A DNA stretch of 55,899 nucleotides, from positions 1 through 55,899 of the forward strand of contig DAOULQ010000180.1 of NCBI GenBank assembly GCA_034419095.1, read 5' to 3'. Source of the DNA: UBA7937 sp034419095 (GTDB lineage: Bacteria; Chloroflexota; Anaerolineae; UBA7937). The notes beneath the pieces are model-generated. The model made no database searches. It was not told where the DNA came from and saw nothing but the letters and a program-made list of their open reading frames with translations. Of the stretch, positions 42,521 to 52,094 are shown one piece after another. The position numbers and the translations under genes are program-made. Numbering within the stretch: the first letter of the stretch is position 1; the number at the start of each line of letters is the position of its first letter.

Positions 42521-43522
42521 CTATTGCTCTTGTTGGAAGTCCACCCTCGCCTCGGAACCAAACTTCATTTCCACCCTCTGCGAACCGCTACAAGGGTATT
42601 CAGGCAACGATAGCATGTACTCAACCGCGTTTGCCAGCCCGTCGAAGTAGTAGTACCCGTTATCCCAGGTCCGCATCTCGGTACTCCAGTCATATGCTCG
42701 GATCCTGACCAGTACTCCACCCATCCCACCACCCCACCGATTGAATACGTAGCCCCTGATTCTCATCAGAGGATGATCAATCTCTGTCTTGCCCTTGAAA
42801 TCGGGCTGGAAGCAGGTTGGGCGGGGTATCGCAGTGGCTATGCGAGTCGGTGTAGGTGTGCCCGTAGGGGTCTCTATTACGGCAAGCTCGTGGGCTTCCT
42901 TGCGAGTGATGTACCAGCGTCCCCCGATCAACTCTAGATCGTATGCAACCCGATATCTGTCGCGGGTGTACGATGAACGCTCGTTGAGCTTCCCATCAAT
43001 GTACAGGAGCCCAGTCTCCACCTTAGTCACTGAGACGCTAGCACGGGTCGAGCCGGCCAGGGTCACAGAGTCAATCACGAGTTCGTGAAGCCTAGTGTCC
43101 CAATAGGCGTTCTTTTGGCGGAGCCATTCTAGTGAGGCTCGTTGAGAGTCCAACGCATCACCCGCAAGAACGGTCTCCAGCTGGCTGTCGTCAAGGTACC
43201 GGAGCGCATAGGCCTTGATCTGCGCGAACTGTTGGATCACTGTCTGGATGGCGTCTCGCACCTCTGACCGTGCGTCTACGAACGTGGCTACAGCGGTAAC
43301 CGTAGGCGAAGACGCAGGTGTTGTCGCCTTCGTGGGAGGGGCAGGTGATAGAGCAACTCCAATGACAGCAGTCGGAGTAACGGTCACTGCCGCAGGAGGG
43401 GACGCTGCAGAACCAGGCATGAAAGCAACATCACGAAGCTGGTCAGTTCCCCCCAGCTGAGCCAGCCCCCCGCCTATGGCAATTCCAGCCAGTGCGCAGA
43501 CAACGATCAGGAGTGATTCCAA
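42521..43522 (-). CDS. Membrane protein with NTF2/ARC6-like and Ig-like outer domains
   Basis: Encodes 333 residues from TTG 43522. It opens with the membrane helix (LLIVVCALAGIAIGGGLAQL). An Ala/Pro/Thr linker leads to an NTF2-like domain (VRDAIQTVIQQFAQIKAYALRYLD, LIGGRWYITRKEA), like the ARC6 IMS domain. A second linker leads to a carboxypeptidase regulatory-like fold (MRIRGYVFNRWGGGMGGVLVRIRAYD, NGYYYFDGL). Its paralog at 47046 has a zinc ribbon before the same helix. Here a zinc ribbon frame (43507-43647) lies just upstream in another phase, so either a frameshift has split the gene or the two are translated as a coupled pair. Confidence 0.72.
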   Translation of the reverse strand: MESLLIVVCALAGIAIGGGLAQLGGTDQLRDVAFMPGSAASPPAAVTVTPTAVIGVALSPAPPTKATTPASSPTVTAVATFVDARSEVRDAIQTVIQQFAQIKAYALRYLDDSQLETVLAGDALDSQRASLEWLRQKNAYWDTRLHELVIDSVTLAGSTRASVSVTKVETGLLYIDGKLNERSSYTRDRYRVAYDLELIGGRWYITRKEAHELAVIETPTGTPTPTRIATAIPRPTCFQPDFKGKTEIDHPLMRIRGYVFNRWGGGMGGVLVRIRAYDWSTEMRTWDNGYYYFDGLANAVEYMLSLPEYPCSGSQRVEMKFGSEARVDFQQEQ

Positions 43523-43647
43523 AGTATTGATCCGTGCAATGGTCTAGCTGGTGAGGGCCGAACAAAATGCGTAATCCTCTCCCCGCACTTTGTGCAGAAT
43601 CTAGCGGACGGGTCGTTGTCAGCTCCGCAATTTGAGCAGCGAATCAT
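43507..43647 (-). CDS. Zinc ribbon frame split from the gene at 42521
   Basis: ATG 43647 (AGAAGG upstream) opens a 46-residue frame: MIRCSNCGADNDPSARFCTKCGERI, a complete zinc ribbon, then HFVRPSPARP and an out-of-phase end. It overlaps the next gene by 16 bases in another phase. In the paralog at 47046 the ribbon and helix are one protein. A one-base shift near 43525-43550 would restore that order. It could also be a stand-alone ribbon microprotein. Confidence 0.6.
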   Translation of the reverse strand: MIRCSNCGADNDPSARFCTKCGERITHFVRPSPARPLHGSILWNHS

Positions 43648-43686
43648 CTATGCCTTCTGCTTCACATCTCATGAACGCTGCGGAAG

Positions 43687-46600
43687 TTAGTGGCCGCTAA
43701 GCCGCCTCCCACATTTCACACAGAACGTGGCAGCTGCCACGTTCCTAGATTCGCAATTGGGGCAAAGTTTGACAACCGCCTCAGGGGCCATCACCCTAGA
43801 CCGTCTGACCCTCCAGCCCAGAGCCAGTAGACACACCAAGGTCAGTGCCAACAACCCAAGCCCAGCCAGCCAAGGCCAGGAAGTTGAACGTGTGGCCATG
43901 ACAGCAGGCACGCCTCCGCCTCTCTTCACTTCCAGCAGGACCAAACGGGAAACTGAGCCGCCATCCTGAGAGGAGAGGATCAGCGTGAGAAGGCTTGGGC
44001 CTTCTTGCCTGGGTGTCAGTCGAAGGGTTACGGTTCTCGTGCTCTCTGCCTCAAGATCCCCAAGCGGTGCTGAGGTTTCACGAGGTTCCATACCTTCGTC
44101 AGCGCTGGCGACAAGGGTAGCCTCCCTGGCGGGTACTCCTCCGACGCTCGCCACCTCGACCCCCACGGTGAACTCCCGATCCACCGTGATCTCCTCAGGC
44201 AAGGAAATCGAACTGATAAGAAGGATGGGCACAGGTTTTTGTTCCGCAGGTGCCAGTTGTATCGTGCCGATGAGGTGCTGGTAGCGGTCGAGACCAGTAG
44301 CAACTGTGTGGGCTTGATTCTGGGCTGCATTGAAGGAGGCCTCCTCAGGTACCAAGAGCGAGTCTGCCAGGTAGGCGTATAGAAGGATGATGTCAACGTC
44401 GAAGGAAACACCTTGAGAGAAGAGTTGTTCGCTCGTCTCGTCATCGGCCGTGGCCAGGATAGGGGTGGTTACCAAATCGAGGGCTTGCGATAGCACCTCA
44501 TCGGCGTCCAGGACTTGAGGGACCAGATCTACCAGCGTTTCTCTGTCTTCCTTTTCAAGAGCGGCAATCACTTGCTCCAAGAGTTGCTGATACTCTTCCG
44601 ATTCTTGTTGCGGCCTGGCGAGAGGCTGAACGGTTGGCCAAGTGTAGCTACCAACGCTTGTTGAAGGAGCCAATAGTCCTACTTTTCTAGCCCTTTCACA
44701 GGCAGGCGGTATTTCAAGAAGCAACGAAGTGTCATAGATCCTTGCCTGTGCTTCTCGGGCACTCTCCTCAAGGCAGTTGAGGAACTGCCAGCTCTTGTGG
44801 CCGCCATATCCGGTGATGAGTAGTTCCATGAGGTCGGCAGCCCTGGCCACCACCTGGGCTATGGGGGCAAGGACACCGGTCAGCGACGCTAAGTCGGCGA
44901 CATCGGCGGCCAAGGCTGGGATGTTAGCCGCCTCTTTGAAGGCTTGATAGTTGGAGCGGTGATATTCAGACCAATGTTCCACGTTAGTGAGCGCCCATTC
45001 CATCCTTAGTCTAGCCCTTGCATCGGGGGGAAGAACAACGAGAGGGTCGGGGCCTGGATAGTCTGGGTCAGCGGTGAGGACGGCTTCATCGATAAGGGAT
45101 TGGGTGCGGCCTCGATAGCCAGACAATAAGATGTCATCACGAGAGATTCCGAGCTCCGGATCGGAGATGAGTTGCGCCAAGGCCTCACCTCCTGGCCCGA
45201 ACGGATCTTCTGGCTCCATGATATGCGCTTTCGCATATGCCGACAGCAACTGTCTGAGATTGTGGAAGGTTGGACGCAACTCGCTGGGGATAACCCGGTA
45301 TTCGAGAAACTGAAGTCCGTGGTTGATGAGGTCGATCAGCTTCTCTATCATCTTGGCGATGAGGGCCTTTGCTGGTCTTGTGAAAGGGTTGTCTGGCAGC
45401 CTGGCCTCCACCATGCGCACGGCCTTCACGAAGCCAAACAAGATCAGCACAAAGGAGGCGAAAGCCTCGCCTGTATCAGCGCTGGCTCGAGCATAGTGAG
45501 GATAGAACCCGGTCAGGAGTTCTTCTGTCAGGACCAAGCGCTGTAGGGCTGAAAGATCGGAGGGAGACAGATATTCTCCTTCATCTGCTCGTACCTTCAG
45601 CCTCTCGAGGAGTTCTCGCGAAGGCTGTTCATCGTAGCCTACACCAGAAAGGAATTCAACAGACGATTGTTTCTGGTCGAGCAGATCGGACAGACCAACA
45701 CGGGGAGTCGGCTGCCATATGGGCGATATGCCTTCAGCTATCTTTCGGAGGCCAGTGCCGTCCACATTGAGCGAGTAGATGTACCCGCCCGAGGCGGTCA
45801 CAAGCAGTTGCGTGCCATCAGGTGACCAAGAGGACGGCCAGCCCTCGAACGTGGTCAATTGGCGTCTGTTTGTGCCGTTGGTGTTCATCATCCAGACGCC
45901 TATATCAGCCCCGACCTCCTCTGGAAGAAGCCTGAAGCCGGACAGCTGAACGGCGATGGTCTTGCCGTCGGGCGACCATAGCGGATTGACCCATAGTTTG
46001 CCGGAATCATCCGCCAAGGGGTAGGAGCCCGTACCATCCGCATTTGCGATCCAAATCTGCCCCTCTTTCTCAAAGTACCTGACGTTGTCAAAGACCAATT
46101 GTGTGCCGTCTGGGGACCAATCGAAACCGCCGACACTTGATGGAAACTGCGAACCGGTTTGGATGTCAGCAACCGTGAAAGGACCGTAGCCCTCATAGCT
46201 TGCTTCATGAAATGCAATATATCTTCCGTTTGGCGACCAAACGGGTCTAACGAGAGAGTATCCTGACTGCGAGGCAACTAGCAACCGAGTACTACCGGTG
46301 CTCACGTCGATAGCCCATATGCCATCAACGTCCGACAATGGACGACCCTCCGGTCCTCGCCAACAACAAGGTGACTTAACGTAGGCTACAGTCCGACCGT
46401 CGGGTGACCAGCTGAAACTGTGGGCATCATCAACCAATTTCCTCAAACCCTGCCTCTTGTCATCCGTTAGGAAGAGGCTGTACTCTTCTCTCCAACCTTC
46501 GTCTCCTCGCCAGAACTCGCTCCTGATGAATGCCAGTTGTTTTCCATCCGGTGACCAAGCAATCTCCCCGTACCAGATCCTGTGCTTGATCCCTCTGTCA

Positions 46601-46830
46601 ATATCCTCTTCCCAAGTTGCATCGCTTGTAACTTGTCGCTTCTCAGTGCCATTGGCGTTCATTAACCATACGTTCTGGTCTGCCCCTATATAACCGACCT
46701 CGCCTCCGAGCAGTTCCTGCGCGTGCGCTCCTCCCGGCAGCAAGATGAGCATATCAGTCACCGTCAGGCAGAAGATGACCCCGACTGTCAGAATCGCATA
46801 CACTATCCTCGGTAGTCCACTAGACATCAT
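43687..46830 (-). CDS. Mirror-image propeller protein with C-terminal TM helix and zinc ribbon
   Basis: Encodes 1047 residues from ATG 46830, with GGAGAGACG upstream. A signal peptide (ILTVGVIFCLTVTDMLILLPGGAHAQ) precedes a TolB-type propeller of about seven blades (IAWSPDGKQLAFIRSE, FSWSPDGRTVAYVK). A helical region of ~450 residues (LLTGFYPHYARASADTGEAF, VVARAADLMELLITGYGGHK) follows, then a CARDB-like Ig fold (SISLPEEITVDREFTVGVEV, SRLVLLEVK). The end is one membrane helix (WLAGLGLLALTLVCLLAL) and a zinc ribbon (CPNCESRNVAAATFCVKCGR). This is the reverse domain order of its neighbours, but the ribbon is again in the cytoplasm and the propeller outside. That argues the cytoplasmic ribbon matters. 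Confidence 0.83.
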   Translation of the reverse strand: MMSSGLPRIVYAILTVGVIFCLTVTDMLILLPGGAHAQELLGGEVGYIGADQNVWLMNANGTEKRQVTSDATWEEDIDRGIKHRIWYGEIAWSPDGKQLAFIRSEFWRGDEGWREEYSLFLTDDKRQGLRKLVDDAHSFSWSPDGRTVAYVKSPCCWRGPEGRPLSDVDGIWAIDVSTGSTRLLVASQSGYSLVRPVWSPNGRYIAFHEASYEGYGPFTVADIQTGSQFPSSVGGFDWSPDGTQLVFDNVRYFEKEGQIWIANADGTGSYPLADDSGKLWVNPLWSPDGKTIAVQLSGFRLLPEEVGADIGVWMMNTNGTNRRQLTTFEGWPSSWSPDGTQLLVTASGGYIYSLNVDGTGLRKIAEGISPIWQPTPRVGLSDLLDQKQSSVEFLSGVGYDEQPSRELLERLKVRADEGEYLSPSDLSALQRLVLTEELLTGFYPHYARASADTGEAFASFVLILFGFVKAVRMVEARLPDNPFTRPAKALIAKMIEKLIDLINHGLQFLEYRVIPSELRPTFHNLRQLLSAYAKAHIMEPEDPFGPGGEALAQLISDPELGISRDDILLSGYRGRTQSLIDEAVLTADPDYPGPDPLVVLPPDARARLRMEWALTNVEHWSEYHRSNYQAFKEAANIPALAADVADLASLTGVLAPIAQVVARAADLMELLITGYGGHKSWQFLNCLEESAREAQARIYDTSLLLEIPPACERARKVGLLAPSTSVGSYTWPTVQPLARPQQESEEYQQLLEQVIAALEKEDRETLVDLVPQVLDADEVLSQALDLVTTPILATADDETSEQLFSQGVSFDVDIILLYAYLADSLLVPEEASFNAAQNQAHTVATGLDRYQHLIGTIQLAPAEQKPVPILLISSISLPEEITVDREFTVGVEVASVGGVPAREATLVASADEGMEPRETSAPLGDLEAESTRTVTLRLTPRQEGPSLLTLILSSQDGGSVSRLVLLEVKRGGGVPAVMATRSTSWPWLAGLGLLALTLVCLLALGWRVRRSRVMAPEAVVKLCPNCESRNVAAATFCVKCGRRLSGH

Positions 46831-47045
46831 TTATCGTCTCTCCACATAACAACTTCAACTTGCTAGTATCGCTAGCGAAGATCCGCAATACCAAGGATTC
46901 ACCCGTCAGCCTACGTGCTTGAGCTCCCCGGCCCCTACATCTTAGGCTACCGCCACAAAGCTACCCACTCCCTTACGTCCAGAGAGGGCATCACCCTAGC
47001 ATCCCCAAGTGGCTTGCTGGGCTTCAAACCATGCATACGCCGTGA

Positions 47046-47990
47046 TCAGTACTGTTCCCACGTGTGTGTATTGCTATAGGCGACATAGCGCGGCTCACCT
47101 GCTCTTGCACCGCGTTGCAACATCAATCCTCCCTGGAAATCTTGCAGGTTCCGCCAGTCGCCTATCTCATCAGTATGAGCCCAGCCCAGTCGCTGTCTCA
47201 CCGCCGGGTAGTTGCACCATACGGACCCGAAGCCACGCCTCGGTGTCGGGGGACTAGTGGAGGGTGTGTTGGGGTCTGGGCAACTGTATTCTGGCGTACC
47301 GTCCTGCCAAGTAGGAATGAACTCTCCGTATGTGCCATCGTTGTAGAAGACGTATACGATGTCCGTCCTGTCTTCGCGCCAAACCATGAATCCACCATCG
47401 AACTCTTGGTAAGCCGTAAAGACCCCGCGCTCCTGACTCGTTGGGCACCCGATGCGATTGCGCACTGTACCAGTCCAAAGTGGAGCGAAGGTGGGACCTG
47501 CGGCGAGGGTGCAAGCTTGAGTGGGCGATGGCCTTGGGGTTGGGGTCCAGGTGGGCGTAGGCGTGTGAGTGCCGGTTGGAGTAGCTGTCGGAATCACGGT
47601 GGCTGTGGCAGTCTGTGTAGGTATCGGGGTGTGGGTGGCTATGAGAGTAGGGGTCGCAGTCACCAGAATGGTAGGGGATACAGTGAGTTTAACCATAAGA
47701 GTGGGGCTAGGAGCGACTGTTGGAGGAGGAGATGGCGACGGGGGCCGGAGCAAGCCCAGGCCTGGTATCTGACCAGTCGCCTCGAACTGAGCAAATCCCG
47801 CGCCCAGGGCGATGCCAGCGACTCCGCAAACAGCGATCAGGGCGGCTACCCAGACAATTGGTCGCCTCGGTCTAGGCGGCGAGGGCGGAGCGACATCCTC
47901 GATCCTCTTTCCACATCTGACGCAATAGATGCTCTGAGGCTCCACTTTTGCTCCGCAGTTCCCACAATATTCCGGTTGCGTGCCAGCCAT
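47046..47990 (-). CDS. Zinc ribbon-TM protein with LGFP-like outer repeats
   Basis: Encodes 314 residues from ATG 47990, with GGAGGAAAGAGTC upstream; a TTG at 48008 lies before that ribosome site. Zinc ribbon CGNCGAKVEPQSIYCVRCGK, a helix (VWVAALIAVCGVAGIALGAGFAQF) and a long Thr/Pro linker (about 90 residues) precede the outer part. This part has two similar units (RNRIGCPTSQ..FDGGFMVWRED and RQRLGWAHTDE..FQGGLMLQRG). They resemble LGFP-type repeats found in wall-associated proteins. The start of the protein is paralogous to the gene at 42521. Wall binding is inference. Confidence 0.78.
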   Translation of the reverse strand: MAGTQPEYCGNCGAKVEPQSIYCVRCGKRIEDVAPPSPPRPRRPIVWVAALIAVCGVAGIALGAGFAQFEATGQIPGLGLLRPPSPSPPPTVAPSPTLMVKLTVSPTILVTATPTLIATHTPIPTQTATATVIPTATPTGTHTPTPTWTPTPRPSPTQACTLAAGPTFAPLWTGTVRNRIGCPTSQERGVFTAYQEFDGGFMVWREDRTDIVYVFYNDGTYGEFIPTWQDGTPEYSCPDPNTPSTSPPTPRRGFGSVWCNYPAVRQRLGWAHTDEIGDWRNLQDFQGGLMLQRGARAGEPRYVAYSNTHTWEQY

Positions 47991-48008
47991 GACTCTTTCC
48001 TCCGCCAA

Positions 48009-48308
48009 CTACGTCATTGCAACTCTCAACAAACAACATCGGTACAAGGTCTGTGACGCAACATGATGCTTCGCAACAATAGCGGGACGACGTAGCCTAT
48101 TTGGCTCAGTCCAGCCGCCTTCAAGACTATGCGCCTAACCTCAGGTGGTTGCAGACTTTCCCGCTTGACGCCGCGGTCTCACGCGAAAACGTCGGTCTAC
48201 TCGCGTCGCCGTGACGCTCCGGCCTCTTCTTGGCCGGGTTCTCACAAGGCTCTGGTTGAAGTAGATGTGATCGTGTTTGCCCCAGGAGGATGACGAGTTG
48301 AGGCATGC
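48009..48308. other. Segment with no supported gene
   Basis: No frame shows a domain or ribosome site. It lies between two - strand genes and should hold the promoter of the 47046 gene. No clear terminator or repeat is seen. Confidence 0.5.
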
Positions 48309-49097
48309 CTATTCTTTACCTGCGACGGCTTCGAGCTTGGCCCCACACTGCGCGCAGAAAACGGCTTCTGTCGGGCTTTCGGTCCCGCAGTTTGCACACT
48401 TGATGGGCATTGCGGGCTGAGCCGCCTCCTCCGCCACAACCTCGATCTTCGCTCCACATTGCGCGCAGAAGGTGGCCTCTGCCGGGTTTTCGGCTCCGCA
48501 TTGGCTACACTTGATAGGGGCAGCGGGGCGAGCTACTTCGATATCGGTCCCACACTTGAAGCAGAAGTTGGCTCCGACGGGATTCAATTGGCCGCATTCA
48601 GGGCAAGGGACCAGTTCGCCAGCGGCTCGACCTATTTCCCTAGTGAAGAGAGCCGCGATGTCATCAACGCTGCCGTAGATGGCCACTCCTCCCTTATAGA
48701 TTCCGGGGATGGCTAGCAGTACGAAAGCCCATTGATATACCCAGAAATCTTCTTTCAAGAAGAGGCGTGCCGGCCAGTTGAAGGCATCATAGGCCAGCAC
48801 AACTACTGCGATGTATACAAGGGAAGTCAGTATAGTGCTCCCTTGAGGAAGCTGCGGGAATGCCACTGTTAGTTGGTGCCCAAACTCGCGCGCAAAATTG
48901 AGCAGAACGCCGATCATCAGCAGAGAGATGACGATACGGACAAGCGCGAGGCCTGTCAGTGGCACGTCAGGGATCGTCAACTCGCGTATCATTGGCAGCC
49001 GTAGCAAGACTACCCTTGCGAACCAGAGCATCACGAGCGCCACTAGCACCCTGACGATGGGTGCATAGAATGTTCCGGACATCCTTTGCCTTTGCAT
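48309..49097 (-). CDS. Four-helix membrane protein with three C-terminal zinc ribbons
   Basis: Encodes 262 residues from ATG 49097, with AAGGGGAAAGAAC upstream. Four membrane helices (VRVLVALVMLWFARVVLL, LVRIVISLLMIGVLLNFA, SLVYIAVVVLAYDAF, WAFVLLAIPGIYKGGVAIYG) take up the first ~150 residues. Three zinc ribbons follow: CPECGQLNPVGANFCFKCG, CSQCGAENPAEATFCAQCG and CANCGTESPTEAVFCAQCG. The last two are near-duplicates joined by Ala/Glu linkers. All are on the cytoplasmic side. Function is unknown; with three ribbons it could be the hub on which single-ribbon proteins gather, but this is only a hypothesis. Confidence 0.78.
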   Translation of the reverse strand: MQRQRMSGTFYAPIVRVLVALVMLWFARVVLLRLPMIRELTIPDVPLTGLALVRIVISLLMIGVLLNFAREFGHQLTVAFPQLPQGSTILTSLVYIAVVVLAYDAFNWPARLFLKEDFWVYQWAFVLLAIPGIYKGGVAIYGSVDDIAALFTREIGRAAGELVPCPECGQLNPVGANFCFKCGTDIEVARPAAPIKCSQCGAENPAEATFCAQCGAKIEVVAEEAAQPAMPIKCANCGTESPTEAVFCAQCGAKLEAVAGKE

Positions 49098-49333
49098 GTT
49101 CTTTCCCCTTTCATCCTGGTTTGAAACGCCGTCCTCGGTTCAGTCGCGTCGCTATGGGCCTGCCGAAACGGAATGCAAGACTCTGACCCAGCGTGCTGAC
49201 CGACATGTCACAGGAATCACTCCCTCACCGGCATCTCTGTGTGGAGCATGCCCCGCTTAGTTCACTCTCTTGTCCCATGTAGTTGTCACATGTGCTTCCC
49301 CCTTTCACTCCACACCCTCCAGTCACAAGTGCT

Positions 49334-51211
49334 CTATCCCTGATGCGATATTTGGACAGGATGCTTTAGCATTATGAGGAAAAAACTACCGAGTCCCACT
49401 GTCAGAATACCAACGAAGATCAAAGCGAATGGACTCGGACCTCGTGCGGAACTTTCACGCGTCGAGACAACAACGTAGTACTCTGCAGCTACCTGGGGAA
49501 CGTCCCGCCCGAACACAGAGACCACCCAGTCCCCTGGCACGGGGTTCTCGATGATAATATAGACAGGCCGCGCATCCGCAAATATGTTGGCGCCAGGATA
49601 GTCCCCGTCAACTTGACGTCCTGTCGGATCGGTTAATATGAGGTCCAGCTTGCTCCCAGACCAGTTCAATGTGACACCCAGCTCTTCTTGACTTGGTTCG
49701 ACAGAGACTTTTCCAACATCGACGGTCTTGCCCTGCGAGATTTTGCCTTGACTCTCTGTGGCGATAGTGCCAATGGATTGGTGCCGTAGGGATATATATG
49801 CGTTCTCTAGTTCGAAGGCGTCCTCAGCGGGATAGTAGCGACCACAGCCGGTAGTTGATGCAAGGTCAGCCAAGAAATCGGGGTCAAGGGATCGAACCGA
49901 CTGGAACAAACCGACCTGAACCATTTGATCGGGATCTCCGAACCCTATCGCATAGAAGCAGAGATCATCAGGCGCATGCTGAGCTATGGACACCACCTCA
50001 GCCTTGAGTGCCTCGGGGTCGTCGAGTCCGTACTCTCCTGCTTGGTTGACACTGGGAACTCCATCCGTGAGAAACACCATGATGGGCCGGCTCGTCTTGG
50101 GGCGATCTGCCACGACATCCAGCGCCTTGGATAGCGCATCCGCCATGTTGGTGTTGCCATGGGGCGAGAACCGGCTAATTAGACCTTCGACCTGCCGAGT
50201 GTCTGGCGTCAGAGGCAAGTCCAGGGTCGCAGAGTCCGAGAACGAAACCACAGACACTTGGTGCCGGCTTCCTCCAACCTCATTCTCCGCCCGGATCATC
50301 TCTAGGAAACCCCGCGCCGCCCTCTTGAGCGCGTCTATTTTGGTTCCACCGCCTGGTTCCTCCCACTGCATGCTCGTAGAGAGATCAATGACAAGCACAC
50401 TTGAGGTCTCACCAGGCGGCGCCGGCTTAGTTGGAGGACTGTTGTGTGAGGTGTACCATTTGCCCTCCTTGGGAACACCGTCACCGCTAACGTCTTTGAA
50501 CCTCCCGGGGACAGATTTCGCAGTGTACTTCCCCTCATATATGGCATCCATGAACTGGAAATGCAGATGAGCTACGTTTCCGTATTCGGGCAGCCCCGCA
50601 CTCCCGGTCCTCCCCAATTTACCTACAGGCTCACCCCTTTCAATTGGCTGATTTACTTGCACGCCAGGATCAATCTCCTTCAGATGCCCGTATAGGCTAT
50701 ACTTGGGCGTGCCATCTGGGTCTTGGTGTTCAATCACTACATACCATCCCCAACCATAACCATCCTTGTCAACTTGATACTCTCTTACTCTAACCATTCC
50801 GTTGGCAACCGCTACGATCGGGTGACCTTCCTCGGTACCAGTCTCGTCTTGCGTGAAATCCCACGCATACCGAAACTTGCCGGAGTGGGTGGGTGAACTA
50901 TTGTTGCCTTGTATTACGTATAGACTCTTGCCCGCAGGCCAAGGCAAATAGCACTCGACGGTTTCGGGGCTCGCAGACTGAAGTCGTACCCCCCTATCCA
51001 GCCTGAGGTTCAAGAAGATGTCAGTAGAAACCCCCATGATGTCGGTGACCTGGTTGGGCTCCGCGTATTGCACCAACTCTGCGGCAACCGATTCTCCCGA
51101 TGCCTGAGCAGCCCGATTGCCCCTGGCATGTGTCTGGAAAGAAAGCAACAATGCCATTGCTACAAGTACACCCATACCTCTCAAAGCCATCAAGGCTCTT
51201 TTACGCCCCAT
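49334..51211 (-). CDS. M23 peptidase-von Willebrand A fusion, membrane-anchored
   Basis: Encodes 625 residues, with AGAGAGGTCAAGG before the ATG. A signal peptide (MGVLVAMALLLSFQTHA) is followed by an M23-like domain at about 95-230 (HSGKFRYAWDF, YSLYGHL, HLHFQFMD). The first zinc-binding motif is longer than the normal HxGxD, so activity is uncertain. A von Willebrand A domain follows at about 270-480 with a complete metal site (VLVIDLSTSM, HGNTNMADAL, IMVFLTDGVP). Then come a beta domain (VSVEPSQEELGVTLNWSG, GDWVVSVFGRD) and one C-terminal helix (LIFVGILTVGLGSFFLIML). It could bind cell-wall or protein ligands outside. Confidence 0.85.
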   Translation of the reverse strand: MGRKRALMALRGMGVLVAMALLLSFQTHARGNRAAQASGESVAAELVQYAEPNQVTDIMGVSTDIFLNLRLDRGVRLQSASPETVECYLPWPAGKSLYVIQGNNSSPTHSGKFRYAWDFTQDETGTEEGHPIVAVANGMVRVREYQVDKDGYGWGWYVVIEHQDPDGTPKYSLYGHLKEIDPGVQVNQPIERGEPVGKLGRTGSAGLPEYGNVAHLHFQFMDAIYEGKYTAKSVPGRFKDVSGDGVPKEGKWYTSHNSPPTKPAPPGETSSVLVIDLSTSMQWEEPGGGTKIDALKRAARGFLEMIRAENEVGGSRHQVSVVSFSDSATLDLPLTPDTRQVEGLISRFSPHGNTNMADALSKALDVVADRPKTSRPIMVFLTDGVPSVNQAGEYGLDDPEALKAEVVSIAQHAPDDLCFYAIGFGDPDQMVQVGLFQSVRSLDPDFLADLASTTGCGRYYPAEDAFELENAYISLRHQSIGTIATESQGKISQGKTVDVGKVSVEPSQEELGVTLNWSGSKLDLILTDPTGRQVDGDYPGANIFADARPVYIIIENPVPGDWVVSVFGRDVPQVAAEYYVVVSTRESSARGPSPFALIFVGILTVGLGSFFLIMLKHPVQISHQG

Positions 51212-51280
51212 CCTTGACCTCTCTTGAACACTCTCAAGAACTCAGCTATCGCTGCCCGATCTCGAACCTAGTATCCCTTG

Positions 51281-51898
51281 TCATTTACCTCCCTCCTCTG
51301 CCTTGGGTAAATCAGTAGAAGGCATTTCCCTCTCTGCGGGTTTACCCCGTCCCAAATCCCAGATCGCTCCCCCGATCATGGCCCCGCACCCAAGTAGGGT
51401 ACCCCAGACTCCCGATCCGATCTGGAGGGGCAGCCCTTCTGGTCTCTCCTCATAGACAAGCCAACTGGGCAACAGGGGAAGGAAGGCGAGGATACCTAGA
51501 ATCAGTTGGATCGATGCTACTGCTCTTCCCACGAAGCCGCGTCGGTAGCCCCAGAAGGACACTATGAGGGTGCCTATCGCTGCCAGGGGCACAAGCCAAA
51601 GCCAGGGCAGGGAGATCTCTTCGAAAAAGATGGTTACACCCCCCGCCAGATTGAGGCCGCTGAGAGAAGCGAGGCCTCCACAAGAAACCCAAGGCAGTAT
51701 GAAGAAGAGTAAGACTAGCAGGGCGCCGCCCACTGTCACTTTGCTGCCCGCTGAAATGCGAGAGGACATAGGCGCTGGCCGCAACCTTTCTGTTGGAGGC
51801 CGACGGCGTGGCAGGGACACCGCAATCAGTCTAGCCCCGCATCGGATACAGAACTTACTGGTATCATCATTGGGAGCGCCACATTGGGAGCAAAACAT
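51281..51898 (-). CDS. Zinc ribbon polytopic membrane protein
   Basis: Encodes 205 residues from ATG 51898, with GAGGAGGTGGTAAG upstream; the frame is open 10 codons more. Zinc ribbon CSQCGAPNDDTSKFCIRCG at residues 3-21 is followed by a basic linker. Four membrane helices then follow (VGGALLVLLFFILPWVSCGG, LWLVPLAAIGTLIVSFWG, SIQLILGILAFLPLLPSWLVY, WGTLLGCGAMIGGAIWDLG). The tail is short and polar. No outer domain is present. It is the reverse of the 48309 protein: ribbon first, helices after. Function unknown. Confidence 0.78.
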   Translation of the reverse strand: MFCSQCGAPNDDTSKFCIRCGARLIAVSLPRRRPPTERLRPAPMSSRISAGSKVTVGGALLVLLFFILPWVSCGGLASLSGLNLAGGVTIFFEEISLPWLWLVPLAAIGTLIVSFWGYRRGFVGRAVASIQLILGILAFLPLLPSWLVYEERPEGLPLQIGSGVWGTLLGCGAMIGGAIWDLGRGKPAEREMPSTDLPKAEEGGK

Positions 51899-52094
51899 CT
51901 TACCACCTCCTCTGAATAGACGATGCAATCGTGCTGCTGTTTCGCCACCATAATTCGAAGAGTAAGCGACCTTGTACTACTAGTCAAATGCAGAGCACAC
52001 CTCCATACGAGTGCACTATACCGCCCAACCAACGGGATCTGGCAACGCTTAGGGCGACCGGCAATGTAGGTCGGCGCCAAGTCCTAGGCCTCGA

